Assembly: GCA_002451755.1 (NCBI GenBank)
Contig: DKDF01000034.1
Location: 1 to 10,532 of the forward strand
Reading direction: 5' to 3'
Length of the DNA stretch: 10,532 nucleotides
Origin: Ruminococcaceae bacterium UBA6855
GTDB taxonomy: Bacteria > Bacillota > Clostridia > Oscillospirales > Acutalibacteraceae
The notes under the pieces: model-generated
The model's database searches: none
What the model saw: only the letters and a program-made list of their open reading frames with translations
Told to the model about the DNA's origin: nothing
Program-made: the position numbers and the translations under genes
Shown: positions 1 through 5,912 of the stretch, piece by piece
Position numbering within the stretch: the first letter of the stretch is position 1
Layout: each line of letters begins with the position of its first letter

Positions 1-116
1 GACTTCGCTCGCTTGCTTTTCAGATTCCCTGCTGGGGAGCCGGATTGGCGAAGCCAGGACCGAGTGGTTAGCCCGCTCGGTTAAAAAATATAATCAATAA
101 ATTTTTAAGCAATGTT
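1..116. other. Non-coding or unresolved edge segment with a small hairpin
   Basis: No gene is recognised here. The segment lies downstream of the minus-strand YkgJ-like gene. It contains an imperfect hairpin, ACCGAG(T) at 59-65 pairing with (G)CTCGGT at 75-81, with a 9-base loop. There is no T-run after the 3' arm on either strand, so it is not a convincing intrinsic terminator. The plus-strand frame starting at base 1 is open up to a TAA at 85-87, but the encoded 28 residues resemble nothing I know and no start is visible. It could be the end of a gene, a dispersed repeat, or plain spacer. Confidence 0.3.
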
Positions 117-626
117 TTACAGCCTCTCCGCAAGCTCGGCGATATCGGTTATCTCGGAACTGAGTTCAAGGAGATATTTTCGGGTTTCCTCATCGCGCAG
201 GAGGTATTCGCCGGCGCGGCGCACGGCTCTGTAAAACCTTCGGTCGATTTTCTCCGGGCAGCGGAGCAGCGGACACATACCCGCGCGCGGGTCGGGTACG
301 GGCACTATAACAATTTCGTTTTCGCGCTCGACCGCGAGCGGAAACAGCGGGAATATCCTGCACGCAAGCGGTCTTTTGCGCCTGTCGCAGCCGCCGCGGC
401 AGACGATTACGGGCTCGCCGAAGTTGCCCTCGAAATCATTTATTTCAAAATCCCCGCAGTTTTCGAGCAGCTCTTTTTCGCCCGGGAACAGACCCATACC
501 GTCATTGTCCCCGCCGGAGCAACAGCGCGCCGAACAGAGCTTTCCGCAATTAAAAGGCTTGAGCGGAGTTATATTTTCAAGCTCGTCAAGCGCCTTTTGC
601 AGCCCGCTTTTGAAATTATTTTTCAT
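117..626 (-). CDS. YkgJ-like cysteine-cluster protein
   Basis: This encodes a 169-residue protein of the YkgJ/CxxCxxCC-type family, small proteins thought to bind zinc or an iron-sulfur cluster; their biochemical role is not settled. Cysteines fall in the expected groups: C27, C31, C35 and C36 near the N-terminus, C76 and C80, C89 in a PLACRIFPLFP segment typical of the family, then C118 and C123. There is no signal peptide or membrane segment, so it should be cytoplasmic. The ATG at 624-626 overlaps the stop of the upstream Sir2 gene (ATGA), and a GGAGG lies 9 bases before it, inside that gene. The two are therefore probably co-transcribed and translationally coupled. The family assignment is fairly sure; the function is unknown. 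Confidence 0.8.
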   Translation of the reverse strand: MKNNFKSGLQKALDELENITPLKPFNCGKLCSARCCSGGDNDGMGLFPGEKELLENCGDFEINDFEGNFGEPVIVCRGGCDRRKRPLACRIFPLFPLAVERENEIVIVPVPDPRAGMCPLLRCPEKIDRRFYRAVRRAGEYLLRDEETRKYLLELSSEITDIAELAERL

Positions 627-1342
627 ATTTCTATCCCTCCGAGCACTTCGCCGACCTTGCCGCAGATCAATAGATCGGCTCGCGAATCCGCCGAAGTCGG
701 ACTCATATTTATGACTACGAGATGTTTGCCGCTAAAGTAGTTCACCAGTCCCGCCGCCGGATAGACGACCATGCTCGTCCCCGCGATTATCAGCGTGTCG
801 GCTGAGGCTATCGCGCTGACTGCGCCGCGCACCGTTTCGTCGTCGAGTGCCTCTTCATAGAGCACGACATCGGGCTTTATCACCCCACCGCAGGAGCAGT
901 GCGGCACGCCCTCGCTGTTTATCATATAGTCAATATCAAAGCTCCTGCCGCATCGCGTGCAGTAGTTTCTGAGCACGCTGCCGTGCAGTTCAAACACATT
1001 TTTGCTCCCCGCCGCCTGATGCAGACCGTCTATGTTCTGGGTCACGACAGCCGAGAGTATACCCTTCTCTTCAAGCTCGGCGAGCTTTTTATGCGCGGCG
1101 TTCGGCTTTGCTGAGACGGCATATGAAAGTATTTTGTCGCGATAGAATCTGTAGAAATCCTCCGTCCTGCGCTCGAAGAATGTATGGCTGAGCATCTGCT
1201 CGGGCGGGTAGTCATATTTCTGATTATACAGCCCGTCAACGCTTCTGAAATCGGGTATCCCGCTCTCCGTCGAGACGCCCGCTCCGCCGAAAAATACGAG
1301 CGAGCGGGACTGCGATATTATCTGCGAAAGTTCGTTTTTCAT
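623..1342 (-). CDS. cobB: NAD-dependent protein deacylase, Sir2 family
   Basis: This is a 239-residue sirtuin that removes acetyl or related acyl groups from lysine using NAD+, releasing nicotinamide and O-acyl-ADP-ribose. The NAD-binding motif GAGVSTESGIPDFRS is at residues 20-34, TQNIDGLH at 101-108, and the catalytic histidine is H120 in ELHGS. A small zinc module uses C128, C131, C149 and C151; the second pair is C-x-C rather than the commoner C-x-x-C. KPDVVLYEE and GTSMVVYP follow as in other bacterial sirtuins. I chose the ATG at 1340-1342 because CGGAG sits upstream at good distance and the protein begins right before the Rossmann fold. An in-frame ATG at 1394-1396 lies upstream of a TATAAT box and is rejected. 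The length is normal for bacterial sirtuins. The gene symbol is by family only. Confidence 0.92.
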   Translation of the reverse strand: MKNELSQIISQSRSLVFFGGAGVSTESGIPDFRSVDGLYNQKYDYPPEQMLSHTFFERRTEDFYRFYRDKILSYAVSAKPNAAHKKLAELEEKGILSAVVTQNIDGLHQAAGSKNVFELHGSVLRNYCTRCGRSFDIDYMINSEGVPHCSCGGVIKPDVVLYEEALDDETVRGAVSAIASADTLIIAGTSMVVYPAAGLVNYFSGKHLVVINMSPTSADSRADLLICGKVGEVLGGIEI

Positions 1343-1369
1343 CTGTATCACTCCGTTTCTGTCGATATA

Positions 1370-1396
1370 ATTATACCATTTTCCGCACGGAATCAA
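1370..1396 (-). promoter_or_regulatory. Candidate promoter of the sirtuin-YkgJ unit
   Basis: On the minus strand a perfect TATAAT (-10) occupies 1370-1375. The best upstream element is TTGATT at 1391-1396, with a short 15-base spacer, so the -35 is weak. Transcription would start near 1363, about 20 bases before the sirtuin ATG, leaving room for the CGGAG ribosome binding site at about 1351-1355. This supports the shorter sirtuin start. Confidence 0.45.
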
Positions 1397-1490
1397 AATA
1401 TTTTTTACAGATACAGCTCGGAAAATCCACAGTATTTTTATAGAGATTCAACAAACTTCGGCTTTTTCGGGATTTTTTTGAGATTTTCTA

Positions 1491-1519
1491 TTTACAAACG
1501 CCTTTCATGCTGTTATCAT
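1491..1519 (+). promoter_or_regulatory. Promoter of the aromatic amino acid operon
   Basis: TTTACA (-35, 1491-1496) and TATCAT (-10, 1514-1519) are separated by exactly 17 bases; each matches five of six consensus bases for the housekeeping sigma factor. The stretch just upstream (about 1461-1490) is T-rich and could act as an UP-like element. The start of transcription is expected near 1526, about 23 bases before the leader-peptide ATG, which leaves room for its ribosome binding site. Being inferred from pattern only, the start site is approximate. Confidence 0.65.
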
Positions 1520-1548
1520 AGGAGCAACAAGACAGTGAGGTCATCATT

Positions 1549-1674
1549 ATGAAGCTTTCAGCAAAACTGACAGCTAAATATTTTCCCTATTACTTTAGCT
1601 TTACCTACTTTTACGGTAAGGCTTATTTGCGTTTGACCGCAGACAGGGAAATGACAGCACCGAGCCGCGCTTGA
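1549..1674 (+). CDS. Tyr/Phe-rich leader peptide of the aro operon
   Basis: This 41-residue ORF starts at ATG 1549-1551, with a GAGGT ribosome binding site at 1537-1541 and 7 bases of spacing. Residues 10-26 read KYFPYYFSFTYFYGKAY: nine of the twelve residues at positions 11-22 are Tyr or Phe, and Y26 adds one more, for six Tyr and four Phe in total. There is no Trp. The stop (TGA, 1672-1674) lies 22 bases before the terminator stem. Short ORFs of this kind, as in the pheA and pheST leaders of enteric bacteria, sense charged tRNA by ribosome stalling and are not known for any function of the peptide itself. All four Phe codons are TTT, whereas aroF uses TTC for nine of ten. The peptide seems to respond to the two end products of this operon. 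It is unlikely to be a working small protein, although that is not excluded. Confidence 0.82.
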   Translation: MKLSAKLTAKYFPYYFSFTYFYGKAYLRLTADREMTAPSRA

Positions 1675-1696
1675 AGCGCACAAAACTTGGTAATCT

Positions 1697-1727
1697 CCCC
1701 CGCAGTTGAACGCTGCGGGGGTTTTTT
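1697..1727 (+). terminator. Intrinsic terminator (attenuator) upstream of aroF
   Basis: CCCCCGCAG (1697-1705) pairs perfectly with CTGCGGGGG (1713-1721) around a 7-base loop, and is followed directly by six T residues (1722-1727) and more T-rich sequence. It lies between the operon promoter and aroF, 31 bases before the aroF ATG, so it can only make sense as a regulated terminator. It also lies far enough past the leader-peptide stop that a ribosome ending translation should not cover it. Confidence 0.88.
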
Positions 1728-1758
1728 ATTTTACAATTTTTCACCGGAGGGAAAAACA

Positions 1759-2775
1759 ATGGTAGTTATTCTTAGAGAAAATTACAACGAAGATCAGCGC
1801 GACAATCTTGTGAACTGGCTTGAAAGCCTCGGCATCACGGTTCACAGCAGCCTCGGCGAGCACAACACCGTGCTCGGACTCGTCGGCGACACATCGGGAA
1901 TCGACATCGATCTTATCAAGGCTCTCGATATCGTCGAGGATGTCAAGAGAATTCAGGAGCCGTACAAGAACGCGAACAGAAAGTTCCATCCCGAGGATAC
2001 GGTAGTCGTCATCGACAAAGAAAAAGATATCAAGATCGGCGGCGGCAACTTCCAGATTATCGCGGGACCCTGCTCCGTTGAATCGGAAGAGCAGGTCTGC
2101 GGCATCGCGCAGGCGGTTCAGAAATCCGGCGCAACACTGCTTCGCGGCGGCGCGTTCAAGCCCCGCACCTCGCCCTACGCTTTCCAGGGTCTGCGCGCAG
2201 AGGGTCTCAAGCTCCTGCTCGAGGCAAAGAAGCTGACCGGCATGCCGATAGTTACCGAAATCATGGATCTGTCTCAGCTGCCGCTGTTCGACGATGTCGA
2301 TGTCATTCAGGTCGGCGCGCGCAACATGCAGAACTTCGAGCTCTTGAAGCAGCTCGGTCATATCAACAAGCCCATACTTCTCAAGCGCGGACTTGCGAAC
2401 ACCCTGCAGGAGCTTCTCATGAGCGCCGAATACATCATGGCGGGCGGCAACATGAACGTTATCCTCTGCGAGCGCGGAATCAGGACTTTCGAGACTTATA
2501 CCAGAAACACCCTCGATGTTTCGGCTGTTCCCTCTATCAAAACTCTCTCGCATCTGCCGATAATCGTCGACCCCAGCCATGCGACCGGCATTTCGAAGCT
2601 TGTAAAGCCCATGGCCTTTGCAGCCACCGCCGCCGGAGCGGACGGACTTATTATCGAAGTCCACAACGACCCCGAGCACGCGCTCTGCGACGGTCCGCAG
2701 TCGCTGACCCCCGAGGCGTTCGACGATGTGGTCAAGGGCGTCAACAGCATCCGCCCGTTCGCATATAAAATGTAA
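1759..2775 (+). CDS. aroF: 3-deoxy-7-phosphoheptulonate (DAHP) synthase, type I-beta
   Basis: This 338-residue enzyme condenses phosphoenolpyruvate with erythrose-4-phosphate, the first step of the shikimate pathway. Residues 1 to about 85 form a ferredoxin-like regulatory domain as in the Thermotoga maritima enzyme, where it mediates inhibition by Tyr and, less strongly, Phe. The TIM barrel follows, with IAGPCSVES (101-109), RGGAFKPRTS (129-138), the VGARNMQN segment, LLKRG, CERGIRT and DPSHATG (271-277). The metal and substrate residues of the family (Cys105, His274 and the Arg/Lys of KPR) are present. The start at ATG 1759 is set by GGAGG at 1746-1750 with 8 bases of spacing; an upstream in-frame start would lie inside the terminator hairpin. 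It is the first structural gene after the attenuator, and tyrA follows. Confidence 0.96.
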   Translation: MVVILRENYNEDQRDNLVNWLESLGITVHSSLGEHNTVLGLVGDTSGIDIDLIKALDIVEDVKRIQEPYKNANRKFHPEDTVVVIDKEKDIKIGGGNFQIIAGPCSVESEEQVCGIAQAVQKSGATLLRGGAFKPRTSPYAFQGLRAEGLKLLLEAKKLTGMPIVTEIMDLSQLPLFDDVDVIQVGARNMQNFELLKQLGHINKPILLKRGLANTLQELLMSAEYIMAGGNMNVILCERGIRTFETYTRNTLDVSAVPSIKTLSHLPIIVDPSHATGISKLVKPMAFAATAAGADGLIIEVHNDPEHALCDGPQSLTPEAFDDVVKGVNSIRPFAYKM

Positions 2776-2777
2776 TG

Positions 2778-2806
2778 TTGCCAACAGTCTGTCGAAAGGA
2801 TATAAT
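2778..2806 (+). promoter_or_regulatory. Possible internal promoter ahead of tyrA
   Basis: TTGCCA (2778-2783, five of six) and TATAAT (2801-2806, perfect) are exactly 17 bases apart in the short gap between aroF and tyrA. Transcription would start around 2811-2814, on or just past the tyrA ATG. If real, it would give a leaderless tyrA message or serve mainly aroB and later genes, bypassing the attenuator. The AT-rich ribosome-binding-site spacer may produce this match by chance. Confidence 0.35.
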
Positions 2807-2810
2807 AATT

Positions 2811-3641
2811 ATGAAAGCAGCAGTTATAGGCCTCGGACTCATAGGCGGTTCAATGGCAAAAGCGTTCAAAGACAACACGGACAGCGAAGTTTACGGTCTT
2901 GATATAAACGAGAGCGTCATGCTCAAGGCGAAGCTCGTCGGCGCGATAGACGGCGAACTGACGGACGATATCCTCGCGCAGTGCGACAGAGTTATAATCG
3001 CGCTCTATCCCGAATCAACGGTCGAATTTCTTCAGAGCAAGGCGGATATAATCAAAAAAGGCGCGGTCGTTATAGACTGCTCCGGTGTAAAGCGATACGT
3101 CTTTACACCCGCTCACGAGCTTGCAAAAGCCCACGGCTTTGAATTCATCGGCGGCCACCCGATGGCGGGCGTCGAGAGATGGGGATTCGACAGCTCGTTC
3201 GGCATGCTGTTCAACAACGCTTCAATGATCCTGACCCCCGACGGCGGCACGGACATCGCACTGCTGCACGAGATAAAGCAGATGTTCCTCTCGATAGGCT
3301 TCGGCAGCATCACCGTTGTTTCTCCCGAACAGCACGACAGGATCATCGCCTACACTTCTCAGCTCGCGCACGTCGTTGCCAGTGCATATATTAAAAGCCC
3401 GACCGCACTCGAACACACGGGCATGAGCGCGGGCAGCTACAGGGACATGACGCGCGTCGCGTCGCTCAACTCCAATATGTGGAGCGAGCTGTTCCTCGAA
3501 AACGGCGACAATCTTTTGAACGAAATAGATAATATTATAAATAATCTGACCGAATACCGCGACGCGATAGCGTCAAACGACAGGGCGAAGCTCGAAGCCC
3601 TGCTCGAGGACGGCACAAAGAGAAAAGCCATCTGCGGATAA
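2811..3641 (+). CDS. tyrA: Prephenate dehydrogenase
   Basis: This encodes a 276-residue NAD(P)-dependent dehydrogenase that oxidatively decarboxylates prephenate to 4-hydroxyphenylpyruvate, the committed step to tyrosine. A Rossmann motif GLGLIGGS starts at residue 7. The family motif HPMAG is at 116-120, with the conserved active-site histidine H116, and SQLAHVVAS includes H187. The C-terminal helical dimerisation domain is complete, but there is no C-terminal ACT domain, so feedback by Tyr, if any, is not through one. I chose ATG 2811, preceded by AAAGGA at 2795-2800; an ATG at 2775 overlaps the aroF stop but would add 12 residues ahead of the first beta strand. An arogenate dehydrogenase cannot be excluded from sequence alone. 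It sits 35 bases after aroF and 19 bases before aroB. Confidence 0.92.
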   Translation: MKAAVIGLGLIGGSMAKAFKDNTDSEVYGLDINESVMLKAKLVGAIDGELTDDILAQCDRVIIALYPESTVEFLQSKADIIKKGAVVIDCSGVKRYVFTPAHELAKAHGFEFIGGHPMAGVERWGFDSSFGMLFNNASMILTPDGGTDIALLHEIKQMFLSIGFGSITVVSPEQHDRIIAYTSQLAHVVASAYIKSPTALEHTGMSAGSYRDMTRVASLNSNMWSELFLENGDNLLNEIDNIINNLTEYRDAIASNDRAKLEALLEDGTKRKAICG

Positions 3642-3660
3642 AAAAACAGGAGTGAAGACC

Positions 3661-4707
3661 ATGCAGACCGTAAAAGTCAGGGCATCGACCGAATACGATG
3701 TGCTCATTGAGCGCGGGATATTAAAAAGAGCCGGAGAGCTTATAAAAGAATACACGGGCGCCGGCAGAGCTTTGCTGATAACCGACCGCACGGTGGGCGG
3801 GCTATATTCAAAAGCCGCGCTCGAGTCGCTGAAAAGCGCGGGGATAAACTGCGAGAAGTTCGTCTTTGAGGACGGCGAGGAGCACAAGAGCCTCAAAACA
3901 GTAGGCGACATTCTCTCGTTCGCGGCGCAGCTCAGCCTCAACCGGAGCGATATATTCATAGCCCTGGGCGGCGGAATAGTCGGCGATGTAACCGGCTTTG
4001 CGGCGAGCGCGTATCTGCGCGGAGTCAGATTCGTCCAGATACCGACAACGCTCCTGGCGGCGGTCGATTCCTCGGTCGGCGGCAAAACGGGAGTCAATCT
4101 CCCCGAGGGAAAGAACCTCGCCGGGGCGTTTCATCAGCCGTCGCTCGTTTTGTGCGACCCCGATTGCTTCGACACGCTGAGCGATTCGCTCTTTGCCGAC
4201 GGCGCAGCGGAGAGCATAAAATACGGCATAATCTCCGACGAAAATCTCTTTGAAATTTTCGAATCAGGCGATGTAAAGGGCAATATCGAGAGCATCGTGC
4301 GCCGCTGCGTCGAGATAAAGAGCGACATAGTCTCGCGCGATGAGTTTGACACGGGCGAGCGGCAGAAGCTCAATCTCGGGCATACGCTCGGGCACGCGAT
4401 AGAGCGCTGCAGCGATTTTGCTGTTTCACACGGTCACGCGGTGGCGATAGGCACTGTTCGCGCCTACATCGCGGCGCAGAAGCTCGGCGTGTGCAAAGAT
4501 GATATATCGGAGCGCGTGAAAAAAGTTATGGTGCGAAACGGGCTTCCCGTCTCGACCGACATTTCGCTTCACGAGCTTGCGGGAGTCATGCACCGAGACA
4601 AAAAATGCAGCTCGGCGGGAATAAATCTCATTCTGCCGACGAAAATCGGCGAGTGCATCCTATATAAGACAAGCCCGGACGCGCTCGAAAGCATATATTC
4701 TCTTTGA
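3661..4707 (+). CDS. aroB: 3-dehydroquinate synthase
   Basis: This 348-residue NAD- and metal-dependent enzyme converts DAHP to 3-dehydroquinate, the second shikimate step. The N-terminal NAD-binding domain carries LGGGIVGDVTGF (102-113), followed by IPTTLLAAVDSSVGGKTGVN, whose active-site K142 is present. Expected metal ligands are E184 (in AAESIKYG), H241 (in LGHTLGHAIE) and H257 (in SHGHAVAIG). The length is typical. ATG 3661 is preferred over an in-frame GTG at 3652 because the GTG lies within the AGGAGTGA ribosome binding site (3648-3655). The stop overlaps the region just before aroA, leaving 11 bases between the genes, so co-translation is likely. Nothing is unusual in the protein itself. 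Confidence 0.96.
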   Translation: MQTVKVRASTEYDVLIERGILKRAGELIKEYTGAGRALLITDRTVGGLYSKAALESLKSAGINCEKFVFEDGEEHKSLKTVGDILSFAAQLSLNRSDIFIALGGGIVGDVTGFAASAYLRGVRFVQIPTTLLAAVDSSVGGKTGVNLPEGKNLAGAFHQPSLVLCDPDCFDTLSDSLFADGAAESIKYGIISDENLFEIFESGDVKGNIESIVRRCVEIKSDIVSRDEFDTGERQKLNLGHTLGHAIERCSDFAVSHGHAVAIGTVRAYIAAQKLGVCKDDISERVKKVMVRNGLPVSTDISLHELAGVMHRDKKCSSAGINLILPTKIGECILYKTSPDALESIYSL

Positions 4708-4718
4708 CGGAGGGCGCA

Positions 4719-5912
4719 ATGGATATCAGGATAACACCGGGCACGCTTCGTGGCACTCTCGAAGCTCCGCCATCGAAGTCGCATGCGCACAGGCTGATGA
4801 CAGCCGTGGCGCTCGCAGGCGGCAAAAATTCCGAATCGCTCTGCACCTCCGAGGACACGCGCGCAACCTTTCGATGTCTCAATGAGCTGCATGACGGCGG
4901 CATTCTCGACTGTGGCGAGAGCGGAACGACTCTGCGCTTCCTGCTCCCCGTCGCTTCGGCGCTCGGAATAAGCGCAGAATTCATCGGCCACGGCAGGCTG
5001 CCGGAGCGCCCGATGTCGGCGCTCAGCAATGCGCTCAGAGAAAACGGCGCAGTGATTTCCGCCGATAATCTGCCGATAAAAGTCTCGGGGCAGCTTCACG
5101 CGGGCGTGTTCAAAGTCCCCGGAAACATCAGCTCGCAGTTCATATCCGGTCTGCTTTTCGCCCTGCCGCTGCTTGACGGCGACAGCGAAATAGTAATAGA
5201 GGGCAAACGCGAATCGGTCGGGTATATCGACATGACGCTCGATACGCTCACAAGCTTTTCTATCAATATAGAAGAGACCCCGAGCGGATACAAAATAAAA
5301 GGTCCGCAGAAATATATCGAGCCCGACTCCCCGCGCGTTCAGGGCGACTGGTCAAACGCCGCGTTCTTTCTTTGCGCAGGCGCGCTCGGCGGAGAGACGG
5401 ATATCACGGGGCTGTCTCTCGACAGCCGCCAGAGCGACCGCGCGGTTGTGAATATACTGAAAAACTTCGGCGCGGATGTAAAATACGGCGATATAATTTC
5501 AGTTCGCGGGAACGGGCTTCGCGGCATTAAAATAGACATTTCGCAGTGTCCCGATCTCTTCCCGACCCTCGCGGCAACTGCATGCGCGGCTTTGGGCGAT
5601 ACAATTTTTACAAACGCCGCGCGGCTCAGAATAAAAGAGAGCGACCGCATTGAAGCGGTCGAAAAGATGATAAATTCACTCGGCGGTTCGGCCGAAAGCA
5701 CGGAGGATTCCCTGACCGTCCACGGCACAGGCACACTCCCGGGCGGCGAGGTCGATTCGTTCAACGATCACCGCATCGTCATGGCGGCGGCAGTCGCGGC
5801 GTGCATATGCGAAAATCCCGTTATTATACACGACGCGCAGGCAGTGAACAAATCATATCCGAACTTCTTTGAAGACTACAGAAAGCTGGGAGGCAAAGCG
5901 GATGTCATCTGA
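4719..5912 (+). CDS. aroA: 3-phosphoshikimate 1-carboxyvinyltransferase (EPSP synthase)
   Basis: This 397-residue enzyme transfers the enolpyruvyl group of PEP to shikimate-3-phosphate, the sixth pathway step. Visible motifs are PPSKSHAHR (17-25, with K20, S21 and R25), CGESGTTLR (65-73), GRLPERPM (92-99), SSQFISGLL, the catalytic aspartate D279 in CPDLFPT, KESDR (306-310, with E307) and DHR (350-352). At 397 residues it is somewhat shorter than the usual 420-430, but all motifs are in order and no gap is obvious. ATG 4719 follows GGAGGG (4709-4714); an in-frame TTG at 4704 overlaps the aroB end and is less likely. The end overlaps aroC by 11 bases, with the aroC ribosome binding site inside aroA. 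Confidence 0.95.
   Translation: MDIRITPGTLRGTLEAPPSKSHAHRLMTAVALAGGKNSESLCTSEDTRATFRCLNELHDGGILDCGESGTTLRFLLPVASALGISAEFIGHGRLPERPMSALSNALRENGAVISADNLPIKVSGQLHAGVFKVPGNISSQFISGLLFALPLLDGDSEIVIEGKRESVGYIDMTLDTLTSFSINIEETPSGYKIKGPQKYIEPDSPRVQGDWSNAAFFLCAGALGGETDITGLSLDSRQSDRAVVNILKNFGADVKYGDIISVRGNGLRGIKIDISQCPDLFPTLAATACAALGDTIFTNAARLRIKESDRIEAVEKMINSLGGSAESTEDSLTVHGTGTLPGGEVDSFNDHRIVMAAAVAACICENPVIIHDAQAVNKSYPNFFEDYRKLGGKADVI

Larger units (their letters stand above)
1526..1727 (+). promoter_or_regulatory. 5' leader RNA: putative Tyr/Phe attenuator
   Basis: The leader between promoter and aroF contains a Tyr/Phe-rich peptide ORF, mutually exclusive stems and a terminator. The pairings I can see are: stem A, AGCTAAA (1572-1578) with TTTAGCT (1594-1600); stem B, AGCTTTACC (1597-1605) with GGTAAGGCT (1615-1623), 9 bp with one G-U; stem C, 1626-1631 with 1638-1643; and the terminator, 1697-1705 with 1713-1721. 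A and B share 1597-1600 and cannot coexist. CCGCAG at 1637-1642 repeats the inner part of the terminator 5' arm (1700-1705), so it could instead pair with CTGCGG at 1713-1718 and break the terminator. A ribosome stalled on the aromatic codons (1579-1614) would change which stems form. The stems are read by eye and no energy was computed. No T-box consensus is visible. The regulatory logic is inference. Confidence 0.7.

Noticed and set aside
1..90. tRNA-like segment or end of a plus-strand gene
   Set aside because: The bases around 40-81 suggested a tRNA, but no T-loop sequence or acceptor stem could be formed. The open frame ending at 87 has no recognisable product and no visible start.
1343..1396. 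Longer sirtuin start at ATG 1394-1396
   Set aside because: It would add 18 residues unlike the family and would lie upstream of the TATAAT box at 1370-1375. The ATG at 1340-1342 has a good ribosome binding site.
1526..1758. T-box riboswitch before aroF
   Set aside because: I looked for the conserved antiterminator bulge and the upstream T-box stems and found none. The Tyr/Phe-rich ORF and terminator explain the leader better.
1687..1758. Longer aroF start upstream of 1759
   Set aside because: The extra codons would run through the terminator hairpin and its T-run. GGAGG at 1746-1750 is placed for the ATG at 1759.
1741..2784. Long open frame (347 codons) on the minus strand opposite aroF
   Set aside because: It lies wholly opposite a gene with clear DAHP synthase motifs. 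GC-rich third positions of aroF create an open antisense frame; it has no ribosome binding site and the product resembles nothing known.
3652..3660. GTG start of aroB at 3652
   Set aside because: The GTG is part of the AGGAGTGA ribosome binding site that serves the ATG at 3661.
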